From: Comamonadaceae bacterium | GTDB lineage: Bacteria > Pseudomonadota > Gammaproteobacteria > Burkholderiales > Burkholderiaceae | Direction: 5' to 3' | Assembly (NCBI GenBank): GCA_947374535.1 | Contig: CANCCJ010000020.1 | Coordinates: forward strand, 1-38,371 | DNA: 38,371 nt | Shown here: piece after piece, positions 1-9,893 of the stretch | Position numbering within the stretch: the stretch's first letter is position 1 | Layout of the letters: each line of letters opens with the position of its first letter | Position numbers and translations under genes: made by a program | The notes under the pieces: generated by a model | Seen by the model: only the letters and a program-made list of their open reading frames with translations | Database searches by the model: none | What the model was told of the DNA's origin: nothing

Positions 1-161
1 AAATGGAACATGGTGGTGTCGGGAAACGTCCAAGCTAGCCCCAAAGAGCCGCCTGTCAACACCACCAGCCCCACTACGCCCCAGAACGACCGCATCGGCA
101 AGGCGATGACTTCAGTCGTTGGGGATGCCTCTGACACAGAGGCTGTAGCGGGAAGATGCAT
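1..161 (-). CDS. Partial hypothetical membrane or secreted protein (N-terminus only)
   Basis: An open frame runs on the minus strand from an ATG at 159-161 to the window edge without a stop, giving 53 residues. The N-terminus begins MHLPATASVSEASP and is followed by a hydrophobic stretch (FWGVVGLVVLTGGSLGLAW, about residues 25-43) that could be a signal anchor or single transmembrane helix. It starts 10 bases after the ppsA stop on the same strand, so it could be co-transcribed with ppsA. There is no convincing Shine-Dalgarno, and a later ATG (before RSFWG) is an alternative start. I do not recognise the family; the rest of the gene lies outside the window. Confidence 0.35.
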   Translation of the reverse strand, partial: MHLPATASVSEASPTTEVIALPMRSFWGVVGLVVLTGGSLGLAWTFPDTTMFH

Positions 162-171
162 CAAGGCTGTT

Positions 172-2562
172 TTATTTAGCCAATGACTTCCAAGTCTCAA
201 TCACGCTGTCTGGGTTGAGCGAAATAGAGCTGATGCCTTCGTCTGCCAACCAGTGCGCAAAGTCAGGATGGTCGCTAGGGCCTTGACCGCAAATGCCAAC
301 GTACTTGCCTTGCGCCAAGCATGCCGCGATCGCCTTGCTCAGCAAGGCTTTCACAGCGGGGTCGCGCTCGTCAAAGTCAGCAGCCAACAACTCCAAGCCG
401 GAGTCGCGGTCCAGACCCAAGGTGAGTTGGGTCAGGTCGTTCGAACCGATAGAGAAGCCATCAAAGAACTTCAAGAAGTCGTCAGCGAGGATGGCGTTGC
501 TAGGCACTTCGCACATCATGATGACCTTGAGGTCGTTCTCACCGCGCTTCAAACCGTGCTCGGCCAACAAGTTGGTCACGCGTTCGGCTTGGCCCAAAGT
601 GCGCACGAAAGGCACCATGACTTGCACGTTGGTCAGACCCATGTCAGTGCGCACACGACGCATGGCTTCGCACTCCATCGCAAAGGCTTCACCGAAGTCT
701 TCGCTGATGTAACGCGCTGCACCGCGGAAGCCCAGCATTGGGTTTTCTTCTTCTGGTTCGTAGCGGCTGCCACCAATGAGTTTGCGGTATTCGTTGGACT
801 TGAAGTCCGACAGACGCACGATGACTGGCTTTGGCCAGAATGCAGCGGCGATGGTCGCAATACCTTCGGCTACTTTGTCCACATAGAAAGCGCGTGGAGA
901 GGCATGGCCACGGGCCACAGACTCAACCGCCTTCTTCAAATCGGCATCCACATTGGGGTAGTCAAGAATAGCCTTGGGGTGCACACCAATGTTGTTGTTG
1001 ATGATGAACTCCAAGCGTGCCAAACCCACGCCTTCGTTGGGCAACTGGCAGAAGTCAAACGCCAACTGTGGGTTACCCACGTTCATCATGATTTTGGTTT
1101 TGATGCTGGGCATCTCACCGCGTTGTACTTCGGTGACTTCGGTTTCAAGCAATCCGTCGTAAATCATGCCGGTGTCGCCTTCAGAGCAGCTCACGGTCAC
1201 CAACGTGCCGTCTTTCAAGCGCTCTGTCGCATCACCGCAACCGACCACCGCAGGAATACCCAACTCACGAGCAATGATCGCGGCGTGGCAGGTACGACCA
1301 CCACGGTTGGTGACGATGGCGCTGGCACGCTTCATCACGGGTTCCCAATTGGGATCGGTCATGTCGGTCACCAACACATCGCCAGGCTGAACCATGTCCA
1401 TTTCGCTGATGTTGTGCACCAAGCGCACAGGGCCCGTACCAATCTTTTGGCCAATCGCGCGGCCTTCGGCCAACACGGTGCTGTGACCTTTGAGCTTGTA
1501 GCGGAATTCAGATTGGCCTTTGGCTTGGCTCTTCACGGTCTCTGGACGCGCTTGCAGGATATACAGGAGGCCGTCCGTGCCATCTTTGCCCCATTCAATG
1601 TCCATCGGGCGGCCGTAATGGGCTTCAATCACCATGGCGTAGTGCGCCAATTGCTCAACGTCTGCATCGGTCAACGAGTAGCGGTTACGCAATTCAGTGG
1701 GCACGTCAGTGGTCTTGACCAATTTGCCGGTGGCTTTTTTCTCTTCTGCCGTAGAGAACTCCATTTGCAACAACTTGGAGCCCAAGTTGCGGCGAATCAC
1801 GGCGCGTTTGCCCGCCTTCAAAGTAGGCTTGTGCACGTAGAACTCGTCTGGGTTCACAGCGCCTTGCACCACGGTCTCGCCGAGGCCGTAGCTTGAGGTG
1901 ATGAACACCACGTCTTCAAAGCCTGATTCGGTGTCGATGGTGAACATCACACCGGCTGCGCCCAAGTCAGAGCGCACCATGCGTTGCACGCCAGCAGACA
2001 AAGCCACATCGGCATGGGCAAAGCCCTTGTGCACGCGGTAGCTGATGGCGCGGTCGTTGTACAGCGAAGCAAACACTTCCTTCATTTTGTGCAGCACTTC
2101 GTCAATGCCATGCACATTCAAAAAGGTTTCTTGCTGGCCTGCAAAGGAGGCGTCTGGCAAATCTTCGGCTGTAGCCGATGAACGCACAGCGAATGTGGCG
2201 GCAGCATTGCCGGCAGACAAAATCGCAAATTCATCCGCAATGGCTTTTTGCAAATCGGCGGGGAAAGGCTGAGCTTCCACCATGGCGCGAATTTCGGCGC
2301 CAACTTCGGCCAAAGCACGCACGTCTTCGGTGTCGAGCTGGTCCAAACGGGCATTGATTTTGTCGGCCAGACCGTCATGGGCCAGGAATTCGCGGAAGGC
2401 ATGAGCCGTCGTGGCAAAGCCAGTCGGCACGCGAACACCGGTGGGCAATTGCGAAATCATTTCGCCGAGGCTGGCGTTTTTACCGCCCACCGATTCGACG
2501 TCAGTCATTCGAAGTTTTTCAAAAGGAACCACCAAGGCGGTTGTGCTGAAAAGTGCAGTCAT
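172..2562 (-). CDS. ppsA: Phosphoenolpyruvate synthase (pyruvate, water dikinase)
   Basis: Converts pyruvate, ATP and water to phosphoenolpyruvate, AMP and phosphate, the entry step of gluconeogenesis from three-carbon acids. The 796-residue product has the family's usual length and order. An N-terminal ATP-grasp nucleotide-binding domain opens with the [12 protein letters not shown] motif. The central swivelling phosphohistidine domain carries [18 protein letters not shown], with the catalytic His and the adjacent Thr that PpsR modifies in this family. The C-terminal PEP/pyruvate barrel includes [18 protein letters not shown] and the [11 protein letters not shown] cysteine loop. I chose the ATG at 2562, not an in-frame TTG six bases upstream, because GGAG sits 7 bases before the ATG. 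It is divergent from ppsR, its dedicated regulator, which supports the assignment. It appears intact. Confidence 0.97.
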   Translation of the reverse strand: MTALFSTTALVVPFEKLRMTDVESVGGKNASLGEMISQLPTGVRVPTGFATTAHAFREFLAHDGLADKINARLDQLDTEDVRALAEVGAEIRAMVEAQPFPADLQKAIADEFAILSAGNAAATFAVRSSATAEDLPDASFAGQQETFLNVHGIDEVLHKMKEVFASLYNDRAISYRVHKGFAHADVALSAGVQRMVRSDLGAAGVMFTIDTESGFEDVVFITSSYGLGETVVQGAVNPDEFYVHKPTLKAGKRAVIRRNLGSKLLQMEFSTAEEKKATGKLVKTTDVPTELRNRYSLTDADVEQLAHYAMVIEAHYGRPMDIEWGKDGTDGLLYILQARPETVKSQAKGQSEFRYKLKGHSTVLAEGRAIGQKIGTGPVRLVHNISEMDMVQPGDVLVTDMTDPNWEPVMKRASAIVTNRGGRTCHAAIIARELGIPAVVGCGDATERLKDGTLVTVSCSEGDTGMIYDGLLETEVTEVQRGEMPSIKTKIMMNVGNPQLAFDFCQLPNEGVGLARLEFIINNNIGVHPKAILDYPNVDADLKKAVESVARGHASPRAFYVDKVAEGIATIAAAFWPKPVIVRLSDFKSNEYRKLIGGSRYEPEEENPMLGFRGAARYISEDFGEAFAMECEAMRRVRTDMGLTNVQVMVPFVRTLGQAERVTNLLAEHGLKRGENDLKVIMMCEVPSNAILADDFLKFFDGFSIGSNDLTQLTLGLDRDSGLELLAADFDERDPAVKALLSKAIAACLAQGKYVGICGQGPSDHPDFAHWLADEGISSISLNPDSVIETWKSLAK

Positions 2563-2687
2563 AGACAAGCTCCAAAAGTTAAAACGGGTGCGGCCATACA
2601 GCGCGGCGACTTATGTGTTTTTTGAATGGGTCGCAAAGTCTGCGTGGCGAAATTCGGATAATGGAGCATTGTAGGTGGCCGATCAGG

Positions 2688-2697
2688 CCCCCCCCCC
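2688..2697. repeat. Poly-C tract (10 C) in the ppsA-ppsR intergenic region
   Basis: Ten consecutive C residues on the plus strand lie 33 bases upstream of the ppsR ATG, inside the 168-bp divergent intergenic region. Such a tract can slip in replication or be miscounted in sequencing. It lies upstream of both coding regions, so a length change would alter spacing in the ppsR leader or promoter and not a reading frame. I found no strong sigma70 promoter pair in this gap; GATAAT at 2657-2662 is the best -10-like string toward ppsR, without a good -35. Confidence 0.8.
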
Positions 2698-2730
2698 GCC
2701 CAACCATGCGGCACCTCTTGAAAGTTTTTC

Positions 2731-3558
2731 ATGCCCAATCCCACCGTTTTCTTTGTGTCCGACGGCACTGGCATCACTGCAGAAACCTTTGGTAACGCCA
2801 TCTTGGCGCAGTTCGAAGTCAAATTTCGTCACATCCGGATTCCGTTTGTGGACTCGGTGGACAAGGCACATCAAGCCGTACGCCAGATCAACCACACGGG
2901 CGAGGTGGAGGGGCGCAAACCGATCGTGTTCACCACGTTGGTGAATATGGAGGTTCTGAACGTCATCTTGGACGGCTGCAAAGGCAAAACCATGCTCATG
3001 GACATGTTTGGCACCTTCGTGAACCCGCTCGAACAAGAGCTGGGCATCAAGTCCAATCACCGCGTGGGCCGCTTTTCGGATCCAAGCAAAAGCAAGGAAT
3101 ACCACGACCGCATCGAAGCCATCAACTTCAGTTTGGCGCATGACGATGGCCAACTCAACCGCGATTTGGAATCATCTGACGTCATCTTGGTCGGTGTAAG
3201 CCGCAGCGGTAAAACGCCAACGAGCCTGTACTTGGCCATGCAGCATGGCCTGAAAGCGTCGAACTACCCGCTCATTCCCGAAGACTTTGAACGTCGACAG
3301 TTGCCCCCTGCCCTGTTGCCGCACAAAAAGAAAATCTTTGGCTTGACCATTCAGCCCGAGCGCTTGAGCGAAATTCGCAATGAACGCCGACCCAACTCCA
3401 AATACGCCAGCTTGCCCAACTGTCGTCACGAGGTGGCCGAAGCAGAAGCCATGATGCGACGCGGCGGCATCCGTTGGCTGTCCACCACCAACAAAAGCAT
3501 CGAAGAAATTGCCACCACCATCCTGCAAGAAATTAGCCCTGAACGGTTGATTTACTAA
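2731..3558 (+). CDS. ppsR: PEP synthase regulatory protein (Pi-dependent kinase/pyrophosphorylase, DUF299)
   Basis: Bifunctional regulator that inactivates PEP synthase by ADP-dependent phosphorylation of the Thr next to the catalytic His, and reactivates it by Pi-dependent dephosphorylation. The 275-residue protein starts [19 protein letters not shown], the hallmark N-terminus of the family. It carries a P-loop-like [11 protein letters not shown] at about residues 155-165, and has the usual length of about 270. The ATG at 2731 has only a weak upstream purine stretch (GAAAG). The gene is divergent to ppsA, as is common in proteobacteria, and its transcript should end at the perfect hairpin beginning 17 bases after the stop. 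Confidence 0.95.
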   Translation: MPNPTVFFVSDGTGITAETFGNAILAQFEVKFRHIRIPFVDSVDKAHQAVRQINHTGEVEGRKPIVFTTLVNMEVLNVILDGCKGKTMLMDMFGTFVNPLEQELGIKSNHRVGRFSDPSKSKEYHDRIEAINFSLAHDDGQLNRDLESSDVILVGVSRSGKTPTSLYLAMQHGLKASNYPLIPEDFERRQLPPALLPHKKKIFGLTIQPERLSEIRNERRPNSKYASLPNCRHEVAEAEAMMRRGGIRWLSTTNKSIEEIATTILQEISPERLIY

Positions 3559-3574
3559 AACGCTACGCCAACGA

Positions 3575-3610
3575 AAAAGCCAAGCAGTTGAATTCAACTG
3601 CTTGGCTTTT
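3575..3610. terminator. Bidirectional terminator, perfect 36-base palindrome
   Basis: Two 18-base arms (left beginning AAAAGCCAAGCAG, right ending TGCTTGGCTTTT) are exact reverse complements with no spacer; GAATTC forms the centre. A-runs on one side and T-runs on the other give a hairpin followed by a U-tract on both strands. It lies between the convergent ppsR (plus) and the GlcG/HbpS-like gene (minus), exactly where a shared bidirectional terminator is expected. Confidence 0.9.
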
Positions 3611-3628
3611 GTTTGAAACCGCGGTGGC

Positions 3629-4036
3629 TTATAGGCCGATGGCTGCGATGCCGGCCTTGGCAATTTGGGCGTCTTCGTTAGACTTCACACCGCTCACACC
3701 CACAGCACCGATGCATTGACCGTCTTTAATGATCGGTACGCCGCCTTCGAGCATGCCTTTGACCTCTGGGGCCGTCACAAACGACACGCGGCCGCCGTTG
3801 ATGACATCTTCGTAAACCTTGCTTTCACGGCGTCCCAGCGCAGCAGTGTGCGCTTTGGCTGGGGCGATGTGCGAGGAAATAGCAGGAGCGCCATCCAAAC
3901 GGTGCAGGTTCAACAAGTGGCCACCATCGTCCACGATGGCGATAGTCACCGCCCAGTTGTTTTTCAAAGCTTCCGCTTCCGCAGCGGCGGCAATGGCTTT
4001 GATGTCTGCAGATTCGAGAAAGTGTTTGGTTTTCAT
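3629..4036 (-). CDS. GlcG/HbpS family (DUF336) heme-binding-like protein
   Basis: A 135-residue protein with the compact single-domain DUF336 fold signature. It opens MKTKHFLESADIKAIAAAAEAEA, then WAVTIAIVDDGGHLLNLHRLDGA, then a C-terminal GGVPIIKDGQCIGAVGVSG. Members include HbpS, which binds heme, and GlcG of the glycolate locus, whose role is unclear; no catalytic activity should be assigned here. The start at 4036 was chosen because family members begin with this MKTK-type N-terminus; an extension to 4123 would add 29 residues unlike the family. There is no signal peptide at the chosen start. It is monocistronic, convergent with ppsR, and divergent from the YccA-like gene. Confidence 0.8.
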   Translation of the reverse strand: MKTKHFLESADIKAIAAAAEAEALKNNWAVTIAIVDDGGHLLNLHRLDGAPAISSHIAPAKAHTAALGRRESKVYEDVINGGRVSFVTAPEVKGMLEGGVPIIKDGQCIGAVGVSGVKSNEDAQIAKAGIAAIGL

Positions 4037-4209
4037 GAGAAAGAAGTTTGTTGAATGGGAAAACCCCAAGCATACCGACTCTGAATCACGCACTGCCCCA
4101 CTCAAACGCAAAAGAAACCTCAATAAAAGTAAGCGATGAGCCGGCAGCTCTTGAAACCTTTAGAATGCACATCATCTGAATCATCAGGTTTTATCTGGAG
4201 AAGCTAAAC

Positions 4210-4896
4210 ATGAATGACAACTTTCAAACCGTCGATTACTTCGTTTTACCAACGGCTGAACGCAATCGCGTGGTGCGCAACACCTATTGGTTGCTCGCCA
4301 TCAGCATGCTGCCCACCGTTTTAGGTGCTTGGGTTGGTGTGTCTACTGGTATCGGTCACGCTTTTTCTGGCGTCATGGGCATGATTTTGATGATGGCTGG
4401 TGCTTTCGGCTTCATCTACGCCATTGAGCGCACCAAAGAAAGTGCCACTGGTGTTTACGTGCTCTTGGGTTTCACCTTCTTCATGGGCCTGATGCTCTCG
4501 CGCATGATTGCGATGGTCTTGGGCTTCAAGAACGGCTCAGAATTAGTCATGACTGCCTTTGCAGGCACCGCAGGCGTGTTTTTTGTGATGGCCAGCTTGG
4601 CCACCGTCATCAAGCGCGACTTGTCTGGCATGGCCAAATGGCTCATGGTCGGCGTCGTCGTTTTGATGGTCGGCAGCATCATCAACATCTTTGTCGGCTC
4701 CTCAGCCGGGATGATGGTGATCTCCATGTTGTCCATGGCCATCTTCAGCGCCTTCATGCTGTACGACTTGAAGCAAGTGATGGACGGCGGCGAAACCAAC
4801 TACATCAGCGCCACGCTGACCTTGTACTTAGACCTCATCAACGTGTTCCAAAGCTTGTTGGCTTTGTTGGGCATCTTTGGTGGCGAACGCGAATAA
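4210..4896 (+). CDS. Bax inhibitor-1/YccA family integral membrane protein
   Basis: A 228-residue, highly hydrophobic protein with about seven predicted transmembrane segments starting near residue 25 (NTYWLLAISMLPTVLGAWVG). It has the family's acidic C-terminal region (YDLKQVMDGGETNYISATLTLYLDLINVF), in which conserved aspartates sit in the last membrane segment, and ends LLALLGIFGGERE. Bacterial members include E. coli YccA, which modulates FtsH-dependent proteolysis, and BsYetJ, a pH-sensitive calcium leak channel; which role applies here cannot be told. TCTGGAGAAG gives a good ribosome-binding site 8-10 bases before the ATG. A strong terminator follows 20 bases after the stop, so it is probably a single-gene unit. 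Confidence 0.9.
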   Translation: MNDNFQTVDYFVLPTAERNRVVRNTYWLLAISMLPTVLGAWVGVSTGIGHAFSGVMGMILMMAGAFGFIYAIERTKESATGVYVLLGFTFFMGLMLSRMIAMVLGFKNGSELVMTAFAGTAGVFFVMASLATVIKRDLSGMAKWLMVGVVVLMVGSIINIFVGSSAGMMVISMLSMAIFSAFMLYDLKQVMDGGETNYISATLTLYLDLINVFQSLLALLGIFGGERE

Positions 4897-4916
4897 GCGG
4901 TTTTTACAAGCCCATG

Positions 4917-4943
4917 AAAAAGGGACCGCGAGGTCCCTTTTTT
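4917..4943 (+). terminator. Rho-independent terminator after the YccA-like gene
   Basis: Stem AAAAAGGGACC, loop GCGA, stem GGTCCCTTTTTT: a GC-rich core with a T-run on the plus strand. It begins 20 bases after the YccA-like stop. The complementary A/T flanks also allow it to act on the minus strand for rlmD, whose stop is at 4964-4966. Confidence 0.9.
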
Positions 4944-4963
4944 ACGTTTATAAACTGCGATTT

Positions 4964-6358
4964 TTATGTCAAGTCAAACACGGCCATGCTTTCAATGTGC
5001 GCCGTGTGTGGAAACATATTGACCGCGCCGGCGAACGAGAGTCGATATCCCGCTGAGCTGACCAAGACACCCGCGTCGCGTGCCAAGGTGGCAGGGCCAC
5101 AGCTCACATACACAATGCGCTTAGGCGGCGTCCACCCTTGGCGCAACTCGGGCTGCTGATGCATTTCTGCCAACGCTTGCACCAATGAAAAGGCACCCTC
5201 ACGCGGGGGATCCACCAACCACTTGTCAGCAGAGCCGTCTTGGCGCAGCAATTCAGGCGTCATTTCAAACAGGTTGCGAGCTACAAATTGGGTAGGCGCC
5301 AAAGGCTTGTCGCGGTTGGCTTGGTTGAACACATAGTTCTCGCCAGAGCGCGCCACCAAAGCCTCGCTGCCTTCAATGCCCAACACCTCGCGGGCGAGCG
5401 TGGCCAATGGCAGCGTGAAGTTACCCAAACCACAGAACCAGTCAATCACACGCTCATTCGGTTGAACATCGAGTAAACGCAAAGCACGGGTCACCAGCAC
5501 ACGGTTGATGTGAGGATTGACCTGTGTGAAGTCAGTGGGCTTGAACGGCATGGTGATGCCAAACTCAGGCAGGGCGTAAGACAACGATTCGCCCAAAGCG
5601 CCCTCCATCAAACACACCGTATCTGGGCCTTTAGATTGCAGCCACCACTGCACCTTGTGCTTTTCAGCAAACGTTCGCAAGGCGGCCATATCGCTTTGAC
5701 TCAAAGGCTCCATATGGCGCAGCACCAAAGCCGTCACATGGTCACCACAAGCCAATTCAATTTGTGGCAAGGTCTCGCGGGCGTCCATACTGCCAATGAG
5801 TTTGCGCAGTGGCAAAAGCATGGCATCGACATGCGGTGGCAAAACAGGGCACTGGCGCATGTCAGCCACGTAGCGGCTCTTGCGCTCGTGAAAGCCCACC
5901 AGCACCTCACCCTTTTTCACCACATAACGCACCGACAAACGGGCGCGATAGCGGTAGCCCCACGAAGGACCTTGAATGGGGCGCAACATGGTTTCTGGCT
6001 TGACCTTACCCAAGTGCCAAAGGTTGTCTTCTAAGGCGCGTTGCTTGACGGCAATTTGCGCAGAGGCATCAAGGTGCTGCATCTTGCAGCCACCGCATGA
6101 ACCCGCGTGCAAACCAAAATGTGGGCAGCCGGGTCTCACACGCTGCGATGACTCTTGCAGCACTTCAAGCAACGAGGCTTTTTCCCAATTGTCTTTTTTG
6201 CGGTGCACATTGGCGCGCACCACTTCAAAAGGCAAAGCACCGTCAACAAACACCACTTTGCCGTCAGGTCGGTGGGCCACGCCCTGCGCTTCAAGGTCCA
6301 TCGACTCGATGGTCAGCGTGTTATCGGGCCATTTTTTTTCTGTCGCGATCTCAGTCAT
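4964..6358 (-). CDS. rlmD: 23S rRNA (uracil(1939)-C5)-methyltransferase RlmD
   Basis: Methylates a uridine of 23S rRNA (U1939 in E. coli) using S-adenosylmethionine. The 464-residue protein has an N-terminal TRAM-like RNA-binding region. Iron-sulfur cysteines follow at C78, C88, C91 ([14 protein letters not shown]) and C170 (RQCPVLPP). Next comes the Rossmann methyltransferase core with [14 protein letters not shown]. The catalytic cysteine region is [13 protein letters not shown] near the C-terminus. All key motifs are present. The ATG at 6358 shares one base with the nlpD stop (TGATG), so translation is probably coupled. It is the last gene of the minus-strand series beginning at the bactofilin. 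Confidence 0.95.
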   Translation of the reverse strand: MTEIATEKKWPDNTLTIESMDLEAQGVAHRPDGKVVFVDGALPFEVVRANVHRKKDNWEKASLLEVLQESSQRVRPGCPHFGLHAGSCGGCKMQHLDASAQIAVKQRALEDNLWHLGKVKPETMLRPIQGPSWGYRYRARLSVRYVVKKGEVLVGFHERKSRYVADMRQCPVLPPHVDAMLLPLRKLIGSMDARETLPQIELACGDHVTALVLRHMEPLSQSDMAALRTFAEKHKVQWWLQSKGPDTVCLMEGALGESLSYALPEFGITMPFKPTDFTQVNPHINRVLVTRALRLLDVQPNERVIDWFCGLGNFTLPLATLAREVLGIEGSEALVARSGENYVFNQANRDKPLAPTQFVARNLFEMTPELLRQDGSADKWLVDPPREGAFSLVQALAEMHQQPELRQGWTPPKRIVYVSCGPATLARDAGVLVSSAGYRLSFAGAVNMFPHTAHIESMAVFDLT

Positions 6359-7170
6359 CAGTTGGCCGATAAGTATTTAGCAGGGTCAACCGGCTTGCCT
6401 TGACGGCGGATTTCAAAATGCAGTTTCACTTGGTCAGCATCGCTATTGCCCATCTCGGCAATTTTTTGGCCGCGCTTGATGACTTGATCTTCTTTCACCA
6501 ACAAAGTTTGGTTGTGCGCGTAGGCCGTCAAGTAGGTGTTGTTGTGTTTCAAAATGATGAGGTTGCCATAGCCGCGCAAGCCTGCACCGGCATAGACCAC
6601 ACGGCCATCGGCGGCAGCCAACACAGGGTCACCTGCTTTGCCGCCAATGTCCAAGCCTTTGTTTTTAGACTCATCAAAACCAGACAGCAAATTGCCGCGC
6701 GCTGGCCATTGGAAACTGATGGACTCTTCAGCCGCTGAAGGCGCAGCTGGCGCAACGGAGGCTGCTGGTGCAGAAGCGACAGCCACGGGGGCAGCAGGCA
6801 CAGAAGCCGGTGATGCGTTGGCCGTTGGCGCAGCTGTTGGACGAGCCACAGCCGCTTCAGGCGCAAGCGGTGCCACGCGCAAGACTTGACCGGTTTCGAT
6901 CAAGTTGGGGTTATCCAACTTATTCCAGCGAATGATGTCACGCCAGCTTTGGCCGTTGTCCATGCCAATGCGAATCAAAGTGTCGCCAGGCTTGACGGTG
7001 TAGTAGCCGGGTTTGCCTGCATTTTCAGCACCAGGCATCACACGTGCGGCGCTATGGGCACCAGTGATGGAGTGGTCATCCACGGGCGCAAGGCGGCCTT
7101 TGTTGGCGCACCCCGTCAGCACAAGCGCTGACGCAAGGGTGACAACACCCCACATTCCGGCACGAGACAT
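6358..7170 (-). CDS. nlpD: NlpD-like lipoprotein: LysM plus degenerate M23/LytM domain
   Basis: Outer-membrane lipoprotein that in E. coli activates the amidase AmiC for septal peptidoglycan cleavage. The 270-residue product begins [21 protein letters not shown], with lipobox LTGC (Cys21). A LysM domain follows ([20 protein letters not shown]), then an Ala/Pro-rich linker, then a C-terminal LytM domain. In LytM the metal-binding His-x-Gly-x-Asp is NKGLD, so the first zinc ligand is lost, and the last motif is KLHFEIR instead of HLHFE. This points to a non-catalytic amidase activator. The start at 7170 has GGAG 8 bases upstream and places the lipobox correctly. The gene begins 16 bases after the pcm stop. 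Confidence 0.92.
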   Translation of the reverse strand: MSRAGMWGVVTLASALVLTGCANKGRLAPVDDHSITGAHSAARVMPGAENAGKPGYYTVKPGDTLIRIGMDNGQSWRDIIRWNKLDNPNLIETGQVLRVAPLAPEAAVARPTAAPTANASPASVPAAPVAVASAPAASVAPAAPSAAEESISFQWPARGNLLSGFDESKNKGLDIGGKAGDPVLAAADGRVVYAGAGLRGYGNLIILKHNNTYLTAYAHNQTLLVKEDQVIKRGQKIAEMGNSDADQVKLHFEIRRQGKPVDPAKYLSAN

Positions 7171-7186
7171 TCTTATTTCTCCGTTA

Positions 7187-7990
7187 TCAAGCAATGCCTG
7201 ATTTTAGAGGTACGAAATTAACGGCTTCGAGGAGGGTCTGCTGCAAACCCTGTGGTGTTTTGTCAATCACGACCAAGGCTTGCTGGCCGGTGCTGGTGTG
7301 CGTGGGTGCCACCAGTCGCCCACCTATCGCCAGTTGGTCAATCCAAGCTTGCGGCACGTGTTCGCCACCAGCGGCGGAGATGATGGCGCTGTAGGGCGCA
7401 CCTTGCGGATAGCCCAACATGCCATCGCCAAAAATCATATGCACGTTGTGCAAGCGCATGGGACGCAAGTTCTCGCGCGCTTTGTCATGCAAGCCGCGCA
7501 GTCGCTCGATGCTGTACACCTCGCGTGCCACACAAGCCAGCACCGCAGCTTGGTAGCCGCAGCCCGTTCCAATCTCAAGCACGCGCCCCATTGTTTGTTC
7601 ACCTTGCAAGCCCGGCGCTTCGCGCAGCAACGCAATCATGCGCGCCACCACATTGGGCTTTGAAATGGTTTGGCCCAAGCCAATTGGCAAACTTGTGTCC
7701 TCATACGCTTGGTTCACCAAGGCGCTGTCGACAAACCGGTGGCGCTCGACACGACCCATCGCTCCAAGCACCACGGCATCATCAATACCTTGGTCTGCCA
7801 GCTTTTGGACCATGCGTGCGCGGATCGCTGAAGAGTCCAACCCCACGCCTGTGGGGCTGACCACACTCACCGGCTTGCCGCGTGCAAGCGACTGTGGCGT
7901 GATCACGCGCGTGGCGCCTAGTAATGTGGCTGGGGCAGCTTGTGGTTTGCCTGAATCTAAACGCGCAGGAAAACTGGGGCGCTGCTTCAT
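7187..7990 (-). CDS. pcm: Protein-L-isoaspartate O-methyltransferase
   Basis: Repairs isoaspartyl residues in damaged proteins by SAM-dependent carboxyl methylation. The 267-residue protein contains the class I motif [16 protein letters not shown] and the family's substrate-loop region ([14 protein letters not shown]). It is longer than the E. coli enzyme (208 residues) by an N-terminal extension of about 60 residues, low in motifs, as seen in several Burkholderiales. The ATG at 7990 overlaps the surE stop in an ATGA, which fixes the start and suggests translational coupling. surE-pcm-nlpD is a conserved stationary-phase survival arrangement. Confidence 0.93.
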   Translation of the reverse strand: MKQRPSFPARLDSGKPQAAPATLLGATRVITPQSLARGKPVSVVSPTGVGLDSSAIRARMVQKLADQGIDDAVVLGAMGRVERHRFVDSALVNQAYEDTSLPIGLGQTISKPNVVARMIALLREAPGLQGEQTMGRVLEIGTGCGYQAAVLACVAREVYSIERLRGLHDKARENLRPMRLHNVHMIFGDGMLGYPQGAPYSAIISAAGGEHVPQAWIDQLAIGGRLVAPTHTSTGQQALVVIDKTPQGLQQTLLEAVNFVPLKSGIA

Positions 7991-8745
7991 GCCTTCGCCC
8001 CACACAACCGTTGCGACCACTCGGGCAAACTGGCGTGCTCGGTCAAATCCACATGCAATGGCGTGACCGACATGTGGCCTTGAAAAGTGGCATGAAAGTC
8101 TGTCCCATCGCTGTCGTCTTTGGCGGCACCGGCACTGCCAATCCAATACATGGTTTCGCCACGCGGACTGATTTGCGTGATGACACGCTCAGCCGAATGT
8201 CGCCGACCCAAGCGGGTGACACGCAAAGGTTTGATTTGCGCTATCGGCTGATTGGGAATGTTCACATTCAAAAGCCAAGGCGCGCCAGCCGATTGACGCT
8301 GCGTCATCATTTGCAATACCAGTTCACGTGCTTTGACGGCGGCGGCGTCGATATGGCCCCAGTTTTTTTCCACTTGCGAGAAGGCAATGGCAGGAACGCC
8401 AAACAAGTAGCCTTCCATGGCAGCGCCCACGGTGCCCGAGTAGATCGTGTCGTCGCCCATGTTGGCGCCGTTGTTGATGCCAGACACCACGAGGTCAGGT
8501 TTGTAATCCAACAGGCCGGTCAGCGCGATGTGCACGCAGTCAGCGGGCGTACCGTTCACATAGCGAAATCCGTTGCTGGCTTGTGTCACATACAACGGCG
8601 AATGCAAGGTCAGCGCGTTCGACTTGGCACTGTTGTTGTGCTCAGGTGCCACCACTTCGACGCGCCCCAAATCTTTGAGCGCTTCATACAGAGCCACGAG
8701 GCCCGGGGCTTGAAAGCCATCGTCGTTGGAAATCAGGATGTTCAT
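7987..8745 (-). CDS. surE: 5'-nucleotidase SurE (survival protein E)
   Basis: Metal-dependent nucleoside monophosphate phosphatase, also active on short polyphosphates in characterised homologues. It is 252 residues long and opens [16 protein letters not shown], in which the adjacent Asp8-Asp9 pair binds the divalent metal. [26 protein letters not shown] is the conserved nucleotide and metal loop (Ser and Asn ligands). The length is typical. The start follows a 53-base gap after azlD, and the stop overlaps the pcm start. The 53-base gap could hold an internal promoter, but I see no clear one. Confidence 0.95.
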   Translation of the reverse strand: MNILISNDDGFQAPGLVALYEALKDLGRVEVVAPEHNNSAKSNALTLHSPLYVTQASNGFRYVNGTPADCVHIALTGLLDYKPDLVVSGINNGANMGDDTIYSGTVGAAMEGYLFGVPAIAFSQVEKNWGHIDAAAVKARELVLQMMTQRQSAGAPWLLNVNIPNQPIAQIKPLRVTRLGRRHSAERVITQISPRGETMYWIGSAGAAKDDSDGTDFHATFQGHMSVTPLHVDLTEHASLPEWSQRLCGAKA

Positions 8746-8798
8746 GATGCCTTAAGATTGCACGCGAATTGTAGGTTTTACAGCAACAAGTCCATCGC

Positions 8799-9149
8799 CT
8801 AAGGGCTTGTGCGCCACACACCATAAGCCAACATCAGCAAGGTACCCGTGAGCAAGGCGGGTACCAATCGACGGTGCGGGCTAGACACCATCACCGCAAG
8901 GCTGAGCACACAGATCAACACGCGCAAAGACACGGGAACTGTCGCCAACAAACCCAGTGGCATCAAAATCATGCGTACGGTCAGCGCGGCCACCATGGCG
9001 TAAGTCACCGCCGAGAGCCAACGAAACACCTCGCTGTCTTGGTGAATATGGCCCGACAATTTGACGCCAGCAGCCCGGCACAAATAAGTGCCCAAGCAAG
9101 CAGCACTGAGCGCCAGCCATACGCCCCACCCTTGCAAATCAACGGTCAT
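8799..9149 (-). CDS. azlD: AzlD family branched-chain amino acid exporter small subunit
   Basis: A 116-residue membrane protein with about four hydrophobic segments (starting WGVWLALSAACLGTYLCRAAG). It belongs to the AzlD family, which pairs with AzlC to export branched-chain amino acids or their analogues. The ATG at 9149 overlaps the azlC stop (ATGA), which fixes the start and implies coupled synthesis of the two subunits. A longer frame to 9182 exists but would extend into azlC without a ribosome-binding site. The substrate is inferred from the family only. Confidence 0.85.
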   Translation of the reverse strand: MTVDLQGWGVWLALSAACLGTYLCRAAGVKLSGHIHQDSEVFRWLSAVTYAMVAALTVRMILMPLGLLATVPVSLRVLICVLSLAVMVSSPHRRLVPALLTGTLLMLAYGVWRTSP

Positions 9150-9880
9150 GCTTGCACCTCGATCGGGCGTGGACGCAGCCATCTGCGGTCGATGGAATAG
9201 GCAAAGCTACCCGCGACCAACCCCGTCAACAACAAACTGCTGTCCGCATCAAGCACATAAAACAACGGACCAAGCAGGCAACCCAAGCTAATGGCCATGC
9301 GATTGGCCCAAGGCTTCACGTCTGTGAAGGTGAGCAAGAAAAACAAGGGGTTGATGAACACCAAACTCAGCGTCACCGCAGTGGGTACCCAACCCGCCAC
9401 GAAATATCCAAGAACCGTGCCGATGGGAGAAATCAACCAGCATGGCAAAGCCAAACCGATGAAGTAGTTCAAGCGATGCTTGGGAGCCATCGAAGGGAAT
9501 TCGCGCATGGACACCGCCCATGCGGTCATGGCCAGCATGTGCACCCACAGATACAGCAGTGGGTTGCGGTCGCGTCGATGGAGTTGGGGAAAGAGCGTCA
9601 CCACCATGGTGACAAATCGGGTCGAGGTCAGCGTTACAGCAAAGCCAATGGCTAACAACGAAGAGCCAGAGATGAACATCTCTAGCATCACGACTTGACC
9701 GGGCAGCGCAAACATGAGCAGGCTGGTCAGACCCGTCATCCATGCATCGAAACCATGGGTTCGGCCCATGGCGCCAAATCCAACCATGCCTGCAAACAGA
9801 ACTAAAACGGGTGCACCCAAAGCATCACGGATGCCGCGCCAAAAGGCTTCGCGCCGATTGGCAAACCGGTTAAGAGTCAT
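9146..9880 (-). CDS. azlC: AzlC family branched-chain amino acid permease large subunit
   Basis: A 244-residue integral membrane protein with the AzlC N-terminal signature (REAFWRGIRDALGAPVLVLFAGMVGFGAM) and multiple hydrophobic helices. It would form the export channel with AzlD, encoded immediately downstream with a 4-base overlap. The ATG at 9880 lies 13 bases after the bactofilin stop. There is no strong Shine-Dalgarno, so its translation may depend on readthrough from the gene upstream. Nothing looks truncated. Confidence 0.87.
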   Translation of the reverse strand: MTLNRFANRREAFWRGIRDALGAPVLVLFAGMVGFGAMGRTHGFDAWMTGLTSLLMFALPGQVVMLEMFISGSSLLAIGFAVTLTSTRFVTMVVTLFPQLHRRDRNPLLYLWVHMLAMTAWAVSMREFPSMAPKHRLNYFIGLALPCWLISPIGTVLGYFVAGWVPTAVTLSLVFINPLFFLLTFTDVKPWANRMAISLGCLLGPLFYVLDADSSLLLTGLVAGSFAYSIDRRWLRPRPIEVQA

Positions 9881-9893
9881 GACTCAGAACCGA

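Noticed and set aside
253..1896. 547-codon open frame on the plus strand opposite ppsA
   Set aside because: It is antisense to a fully conserved ppsA; the His/Gln/Val-rich composition is typical of a shadow frame, and it has no recognisable domain or ribosome-binding site.
4150..4190. Heat-shock (sigma32) promoter before the YccA-like gene
   Set aside because: CTTGAAA is present, but the downstream CCCCAT-like element is not convincing at the right spacing.
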